Source of the DNA: an uncultured Clostridia bacterium
GTDB lineage: Bacteria; Bacillota; Clostridia; Peptostreptococcales; Anaerovoracaceae
Direction of reading: 5' to 3'
DNA length: 18,582 nt
Assembly: GCA_934256595.1 (NCBI GenBank)
Contig: CAKQOW010000049.1
Coordinates: 1 to 18,582 of the forward strand
Shown: positions 14,601-18,582 of the stretch, one piece after another
How the letters are laid out: each line of letters opens with the position of its first letter
Numbering within the stretch: position 1 is the first letter of the stretch
Made by a program: the position numbers and the translations under genes
Notes under the pieces: generated by a model
Told to the model about the DNA's origin: nothing
Database searches by the model: none
Seen by the model: only the letters and a program-made list of their open reading frames with translations

Positions 14601-17600
14601 GTTTTTTTCTTGTAGCTGCTGTATGGCGATTTTACATGCGCATATTTGTCTGCAGCAAGATTTACTGTAATTGAAGTTACATTTTTAAGAGTTCTCGGAG
14701 CTTTTCCCTTTGAGGTTCTTGGAATCACAACCTGCAGAGGTCCTCCGCTGTTTTTAACTTTTGTTTTCTCAGCTTCGCCAAGAGTCACTGTGTCTTCATA
14801 ACCTGCCGAACTGCTGCTCTTAACAAGTGGCGAACCGTTTTTGGCATATGCCAGTATCGGTCTAAGGTTTTTAAGCCCGGTTTCACTGTTATAGCCTTTT
14901 GTCATGGTAAGCAGTTCTTTGAGGTCAACCTGAAGTTTATCTTTACCATTACTGAAAGTAACTGTACCCTTTGCACCCTGAAGCTTTACTATCTTCTGCA
15001 GCAGGTATGCAATGTCCATACCCTCATATAGATCATTATTATATTTTGAACCTGCTTTGCCGGCTTCATAAAAGGCTTTTATCTTTGCCTCTGCAAGCTC
15101 TGCCGATGTCAGAGTACCGCCGTAGATTATTTCTTCTATATCTGCTGCAGTATATTTGTCACTGCTCAGCTTAACGGCTGATTTGCCTGTTCCTGAATAC
15201 ACTCTGACATTCAGCTTTGTTTTGCTTCCCAGATCATTATAGATTTTCTTATCGCTGTATTTATGTGTACTGTAATGATAAGTATCATCGCCAACTATAA
15301 TCTTGTCGAGAAGTTTCGCCTGATTTGATCCGTTGGCATGAGTATAATTCATCTTGCCTGATATTACACGGAGCGGGCCGCCGTCATTTGAAAGTCCGCT
15401 TAGGAATCCGTCCAGTGTGTTTTTTATAACATACGGATATCTGTTTACTCCGTATGCCACAAGCACAGGATAGCCTGTTTTTTTCAGGTCCTCTGGAGCG
15501 CCCTTATAGTCCGCGCCTGTAACGTCTGCTATATTTTTCTCATAATATCCGAAGCAGTCCGGGTCTGCAATCTGCTTAAGGGAGAAGGTATCAAAGCCTT
15601 TGTATCCGTCTGTTGCAGTGAACGTTACCTTTGTTTTATCATCTGTTTTCTTTGAATCAGGAATTCCTGATTTTTTGAGAAGGTCCCAAAGCTTGACTCC
15701 CTCGTATTCATCCACATACCAGTAGGAGGAATTTGCAAGACTGTACTCGTCTCTGTATCCTATACCGTTCTTTACAGGTCTGCCGTTTTCGTCATATTTG
15801 ACCATATCCTCAAGCTGCTGCACCGTATAGTTTACTTCTCTGCCTATTTCACTTCCTGTTATGGTAAGAACATATTGCGAGTTTTCAGCAGTCTTGTACG
15901 GAGCTTTATCATGCTTATAGCCCGGCTCATCGCCTTCACAGACATATATGTATGCCATATTTCCAAAAGTCGCATATTCAGATGCTATTCCCATCTTATC
16001 TGCATCACATACCAGCTTGAGGCACCCGTCTGTATTGCCAAGCTCTGAATCCTGTCCTGCAGCGCCGTCATCAAATACAAACGGTCTTGTGTTTTTGCCG
16101 TCAGTATATGAGGTGCCGTATGCAATTAGTATCGGCGTTCCTTCATTGTGCATTTTTTCTATCATTTCCAGAGAAATAGTCGCTATTGTATTTCTGTTTC
16201 TGTTTTTGATTTCGACTTTTTTTGCTCTGTCAGTCAGAATTATACCATTTACTCCGTCTTCCATATTATGAAGCAGATAATATAAATCAACGCCTTCATA
16301 TGTCCTTTCGGTTTTTTTGCCGTTTCTCAGGTCTGTATAGTTTCCTCTTGCACAGCCCTTATCCTGGCTTTCCATATCGCCTACGGAAAGAGGCACACTG
16401 TTTTTAACTCCCGGACCTTCGATTGTAAGTGTTGCGCCTGTAATACCGTCAACGTTATACGGTCCATCCTGGTCTTTGATTCCGCCGTTTGTAATATGCT
16501 TGAATGGACTGAAGGAGAAATCAATCCCCGAAGTTCTTGTTATTTCAATGCTGTTAACAAGCTTTACCGGACTTGCACCGTTACCATAAAGAACGAAACA
16601 GCCTGAAACAGATGCGTCTTCCTTTGAGGTTTCATATATGCCCTTCAGCGTTTCTTTGCTTTCACCCTTTTCGTATGCAAGGATATAGTCATTTTTGATG
16701 AGCTCGCCCACAGTCATACCGTTGGCGTCAAAGTTTATATAGTTATCCGCAGTTCCGAATGTAACAACATCTTTATCCTTGCTTCCTGCGAGCAGTTCCG
16801 AAAGCGGCACTCCTCTTACATAGTCTGTAAAGGTTCCCTTTTTGGTGGTGTAGGTATATGTATTATCTGCCCTTTTCATCAGCATTACATCGGCTCTGGT
16901 GTATTCTCTGCTGCCGATTTTAAGTACCTTTTCTTCAAGTGCTTTCCCTCCGATTACCTTGCTGACATCACATTTACCTCCGTTATATACAGGATTATTT
17001 TTGTCTTCTATGTTAAGCTGCCCTGTTATAACTTTTTTGAAGTCCTTTCTGTCTGCCTTTTCGGGAGTTTTCGCACCTTCGCTGTAATCCCATGCAATCA
17101 TGGTTTCAACCTTTACCGCACCATCGCTGCTTCCCTCTGCCAGCCCCGGATAAAAGTAGCGGGCTTCATTTAGACCTGTCGTATCTTTTGAACCGTTACT
17201 GTATTTGGCTTGCGGGTTAAAAGAGCAGGAATATCCGTCTGATGCAAGCACCGTCAGCGTGTCTTTGCCGGCATCAAAAGCAGTCCCTTTAAGAAGAGAC
17301 TTTATATATACTCCTGTAGCTTTGTAATACTTTTTTGTATCGAAAGTATTAATTGATGAGTAGAGTATTTCCTTTCCTCCCTCAAGTTTTTTGAGTTCTC
17401 CTCTCGTATAGGATTTCTCAAGGTCTATGTTGTCGGCAGTATAAGTTTTGCCGCCGATAACATCAGTTCCTGTAACTGCAAGCTCAGGAGTCTCGATTTT
17501 AAGACCACCTTCCGCCCCGTATACATCAGTGCCTGAAAGTCCTGCAGCAGGCATCATTGAAATGATTACCGCCACTGATACAAATACTGCAAGCAGTCTG

Positions 17601-17635
17601 TATCCGATTCGTGCTCTTAAGCTTTTAGAATTCAT
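11642..17635 (-). CDS. Giant secreted modular protein: tandem sulfite-oxidase-fold-like modules, Reg_prop propeller, FN3-like end
   Basis: 1,997 residues. Signal peptide at 1-41 (RIGYRLLAVFVSVAVIISMM, probable cleavage near VYGA/EGG). From about 55 to 1520 there are eight related modules, each with a signature such as YEGVKLWDLLKKSGI, a TATDGY-like strand, a PVLVAYG-like strand and GGPLRV; signatures sit near 104, 273, 446, 644, 870, 1059, 1245 and 1415. This pattern resembles the molybdopterin-binding domain of sulfite-oxidase-type enzymes, but I see no conserved cysteine ahead of the YxGV signature in modules 4-8, so cofactor binding is doubtful. Residues about 1550-1895 hold seven propeller repeats (e.g. 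ADKNGGLWVGTYGGG, IDNDGTVWIGSFGG), as in sensor propellers, but no kinase or membrane helix follows. Residues 1907-1997 are FN3-like. No LPXTG or SLH anchor. AAAGGAGGAG precedes the ATG. Function unknown; surface binding or adhesion is inferred. Confidence 0.8.
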   Translation of the reverse strand: MNSKSLRARIGYRLLAVFVSVAVIISMMPAAGLSGTDVYGAEGGLKIETPELAVTGTDVIGGKTYTADNIDLEKSYTRGELKKLEGGKEILYSSINTFDTKKYYKATGVYIKSLLKGTAFDAGKDTLTVLASDGYSCSFNPQAKYSNGSKDTTGLNEARYFYPGLAEGSSDGAVKVETMIAWDYSEGAKTPEKADRKDFKKVITGQLNIEDKNNPVYNGGKCDVSKVIGGKALEEKVLKIGSREYTRADVMLMKRADNTYTYTTKKGTFTDYVRGVPLSELLAGSKDKDVVTFGTADNYINFDANGMTVGELIKNDYILAYEKGESKETLKGIYETSKEDASVSGCFVLYGNGASPVKLVNSIEITRTSGIDFSFSPFKHITNGGIKDQDGPYNVDGITGATLTIEGPGVKNSVPLSVGDMESQDKGCARGNYTDLRNGKKTERTYEGVDLYYLLHNMEDGVNGIILTDRAKKVEIKNRNRNTIATISLEMIEKMHNEGTPILIAYGTSYTDGKNTRPFVFDDGAAGQDSELGNTDGCLKLVCDADKMGIASEYATFGNMAYIYVCEGDEPGYKHDKAPYKTAENSQYVLTITGSEIGREVNYTVQQLEDMVKYDENGRPVKNGIGYRDEYSLANSSYWYVDEYEGVKLWDLLKKSGIPDSKKTDDKTKVTFTATDGYKGFDTFSLKQIADPDCFGYYEKNIADVTGADYKGAPEDLKKTGYPVLVAYGVNRYPYVIKNTLDGFLSGLSNDGGPLRVISGKMNYTHANGSNQAKLLDKIIVGDDTYHYSTHKYSDKKIYNDLGSKTKLNVRVYSGTGKSAVKLSSDKYTAADIEEIIYGGTLTSAELAEAKIKAFYEAGKAGSKYNNDLYEGMDIAYLLQKIVKLQGAKGTVTFSNGKDKLQVDLKELLTMTKGYNSETGLKNLRPILAYAKNGSPLVKSSSSAGYEDTVTLGEAEKTKVKNSGGPLQVVIPRTSKGKAPRTLKNVTSITVNLAADKYAHVKSPYSSYKKKTVTISGEGTRISGKKKFTVSDIEGRQTLAGTYTYSFRNSKGKIYQRTYRGISLYDFLNSTDIGLKTSADKVVITTTDGKKKTFTLSEIRKGYMNSKTGKKNLPVILAYGSAPAKNKESGKPLVTSKKSKGYSSKYGNDGGPIRLVIGQTSKKNVNLGKCLSRVKSIEVTSSESVSWNHSSSEVFKQYLDNKVAVQVVDNDNKELFAKDCTVKEIEAMTSLIEKEDITTTAVNSWEGVNFWKFIKQNTTGVTGLDDPISITVTAKDGYSAEIKAKFGMDAIKNGIKDGERRVPIILAYGMDGYPLAAGGKSTPKGPGYDSVVGNEGGPIRLVTHNSQGASISEVTQIVIKVGNGSVIENDNTEKDFNIYGMDKTKTFDIRGLKNSGAASGVVEGTYTSRQGTSHVRGIYLAELLNASGITDEAAVIDIITTDGYAPEDYKGITLKEIKEQKYLVAYDESSDGGKSWTAIKDTSKDGKTSATVRLYRNYDDGSARYNRIDCVKGVTVNTAAKLSSFAAVPLKAEAAKEKIEIIPADGSEGNLPLAGIRSVSADKNGGLWVGTYGGGAAYRASDAEAFSRYNKNSTPALETTFVSAIAADGDGGVWLSQNASYTDPANNRGLIYMKGGKAEYFLEADKPATIPNNYVQEIQIDNDGTVWIGSFGGLTKYQPKENKWTTYDKNDGFPAMSVDNITLDGNGGAWCGFYPDGKGTQEDPFTGGFAYIDASGKITKYSYTADFDKAAGSSKLAQVWIRDIAIDKNGGAWIVASGSYANMENTGGTVWYVSEPGAEAVKYTGDRLFGKALDGATNAEVRMVMASADGSLWFGTSADGVLYIKKPAVRNGKMTVTAELSSETGMWTEKSMNNVYSLDKIGDKIYIGTSAGLAVVDFPEYISSMLEQKIKITAGKASKKTVKLNWNKVKTADGYDVYRASKKSGRYIKVKSVSSNTCTDKKLKRGKTCYYKVRAYSKVNGKKLYGGFSAVKKITVK

Positions 17636-17670
17636 TTTCTCCTCCTTTTAATAAGTATCACCGTAAAACA

Positions 17671-17754
17671 AAAAGCATTATAACAACAATATATTATCAA
17701 AGCGGCTTTCAAAGAAAACCGCTCTGCTCTTAATATATGTAACACAATGCTTTT
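17671..17754 (-). repeat. 84-bp nested palindrome in the leader of the giant gene
   Basis: Three arm pairs are nested: AAAAGCATT (17671-17679) with AATGCTTTT (17746-17754), ATATATTA (17689-17696) with TAATATAT (17731-17738), and AGCGGCTTTC (17701-17710) with GAAAACCGCT (17714-17723), which as minus-strand RNA forms a 10-bp stem with one G-U pair and a three-base loop. It ends 36 bases before the start codon. The minus-strand bases after the inner stem are AT-rich but not a clean U-tract. A TATAAT (17677-17682) lies inside the outer arm. Confidence 0.65.
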
Positions 17755-17761
17755 CTTTCCA

Positions 17762-17832
17762 AACGGGAGGCACAAACGTTTCCGTTCATACCCATCGGCT
17801 GCCGGTCATAGCATAGCCTTAGACCTTCCAGC
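17762..17832 (-). promoter_or_regulatory. Further stem-loops in the leader of the giant gene; possible riboswitch-like element
   Basis: On the minus strand GCTG-GAA-GGTC (17822-17832) pairs with GACC-GG-CAGC (17798-17807) around TAAGGCTATGCTAT, then GATGGG follows, then a second hairpin with arms AACGG/CCGTT (17762-17786). The first element looks like the 3' half of a cyclic-di-GMP-I (GEMM) aptamer (GGTCTAAGGC, then GCCGATGG), but the 5' half with GGGCAAAC and GACGCAAAGC is not found. It is reported as a structured leader, not as a confirmed riboswitch. Confidence 0.35.
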
Positions 17833-17887
17833 TCGAAAAATATTAAGTTATTTATCTGTACCGGATGCTTTTCCGGGATACAAATCG

Positions 17888-18582
17888 TTATTTTGTTCCG
17901 GCCTTTGCAGGCTTTGAAAAACTTCCGATATTCTTACCTTTATAGGCTTTAACCTTATAGTAGCAGGTTTTGCCCTTTCGGGCATTTTTGTCTTTATATA
18001 CAGTGGTTTTTACGTTTTTCACACTTCCTATCTTTTTATAGCTGCCGGTTTTTTTGTCTGCTCTGTATATATAATAGCCGTCCGCACCGTTGAGTTTTTT
18101 CCATGATATTTTTACGGTTCTTCCTGCAGTGGCCTTAATCCCTTTAACAGCCGGTGGAACCACCTTGTACTTATAGGTTACAGTATCACTGTCCGTTTTG
18201 CCAAAGGCTGCAGTTACCGCCTTAACTGTAAACGAGGACACTCCCTCAGGCACTTTCAGGTCTCTGCATACTGCAGGAATGCTGAAAGTATCATAGTTAT
18301 ATATTTCCGAATTATAATCCGGCACACTGCCGTCTGTTGTATAATATATCTTGTCCCACTTGCCGAAATCCTTCAGTGAAAAATCAACTTGTCTGCCCCA
18401 TTCAATTGTCTTTGTCTTTTTTTCGATTGCAGGCTTCGGAGCCTTTGAAGCAGTCTCTGATGTTATATTGATTTCTCCTGTTTTGCCGTCACTGTCCGTA
18501 TACGCAACATAGGATACAAAGGCAGGATAATTCTGTTCAGTCGGAGCAATCTGACCTATGCACAGAGTTCCCTCTCCTCTCT
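17888..18582 (-). CDS. C-terminal part of a secreted protein with chitobiase/hexosaminidase C-terminal-type and FN3-like domains (5' end outside window)
   Basis: The reading frame is open to the right edge, so 230 residues of a longer protein are visible. The GTG at 18323-18325 is only an internal valine: the codons before it read KIYYTTDGS and continue without a break, together giving IYYTTDGSVPDYNSEIYNYD, the hallmark of the CHB_HEX_C_1 (beta-sandwich) domain found in many surface proteins. The final 85 residues are an FN3-like domain (VKISWKKLNGADGYYIYRA, RKGKTCYYKVKAYKGKNIG) closely related to the end of the neighbouring giant protein. No wall-sorting motif ends it. The catalytic or binding part, if any, lies beyond the window. 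The next gene, on the same strand, starts 252 bases downstream. Confidence 0.85.
   Translation of the reverse strand, partial: RGEGTLCIGQIAPTEQNYPAFVSYVAYTDSDGKTGEINITSETASKAPKPAIEKKTKTIEWGRQVDFSLKDFGKWDKIYYTTDGSVPDYNSEIYNYDTFSIPAVCRDLKVPEGVSSFTVKAVTAAFGKTDSDTVTYKYKVVPPAVKGIKATAGRTVKISWKKLNGADGYYIYRADKKTGSYKKIGSVKNVKTTVYKDKNARKGKTCYYKVKAYKGKNIGSFSKPAKAGTK

Noticed and set aside
12015..16407. Several plus-strand open frames inside the giant gene
   Set aside because: They are shadows of a 1,997-codon frame with signal peptide, repeats and strong ribosome site; none has its own start signals or domains.
17762..17887. Complete cyclic-di-GMP-I riboswitch
   Set aside because: Only a 3'-half-like stem is present; the conserved GGGCAAAC, GNRA-loop and GACGCAAAGC parts are not found upstream.
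18323..18325. GTG start giving a 145-residue protein
   Set aside because: The frame is open upstream to the window edge and the GTG lies inside a conserved IYYTTDGS-V-PDYNS motif, so it is an internal valine of a longer gene.

Overview
The window looks like chromosomal DNA from a low-to-moderate-GC Gram-positive anaerobe of the class Clostridia. The evidence is a T-box leader in front of ileS, strong AGGAGG-type ribosome binding sites, sigma-A promoters with 16-18 bp spacers, an LCP cell-wall enzyme, an ECF sigma factor paired with a Sigma_reg-type anti-sigma factor, and very large secreted proteins. I cannot name the genus. I see no rRNA, tRNA, CRISPR array, phage or complete insertion sequence.

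Layout. 1-3067 (minus): the 3'-truncated gene for a type-2 isoleucyl-tRNA synthetase, with its T-box leader, terminator and promoter. 3255-4097 (minus): a PD-(D/E)XK (Rpn/PDDEXK_2) nuclease-like protein with its own promoter. 4218-5576 (minus): an unusual fusion of a degenerate shikimate-kinase-like domain to a sugar-nucleotidyltransferase-like domain, with a second strong ribosome binding site at the domain junction. 5602-6126: a small decay zone. It holds back-to-back promoters, a 58-codon remnant resembling the start of a DUF2148 protein (plus), a terminator hairpin, and the C-terminal half of a HEPN (HI0074-type) protein (minus). 6140-7606 (minus): an LCP-family protein. 7828-9541 (plus): an ECF sigma factor (TTG start) overlapping its membrane anti-sigma factor. 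9571-11185 (minus): a membrane-anchored alpha/beta hydrolase and an AlkD-like DNA alkylation repair protein, in one operon. 11186-11641: a 456-bp gap with an imperfect palindrome and a long reading frame lacking a start. 11642-17635 (minus): a 1,997-residue secreted protein made of about eight tandem modules resembling the sulfite-oxidase (molybdopterin-oxidoreductase) fold, a seven-repeat two-component-regulator-type propeller and a C-terminal FN3-like domain. 17636-17887: a structured leader. 17888 to the window end (minus): the 3' end of another secreted protein, with a chitobiase/hexosaminidase C-terminal-type domain and an FN3-like domain related to that of its neighbour.

How the parts may work together. 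The right-hand third is a surface or secreted-protein locus whose two members share a terminal domain. The LCP enzyme and the sigma/anti-sigma pair are divergently arranged, which fits a cell-envelope theme, but no common regulation is proven. The most unusual items are the modular giant protein and its folded leader, the kinase-like/nucleotidyltransferase fusion with two start sites, and the swapped GXHH signature in the isoleucyl-tRNA synthetase, which established work links to mupirocin hyper-resistance.
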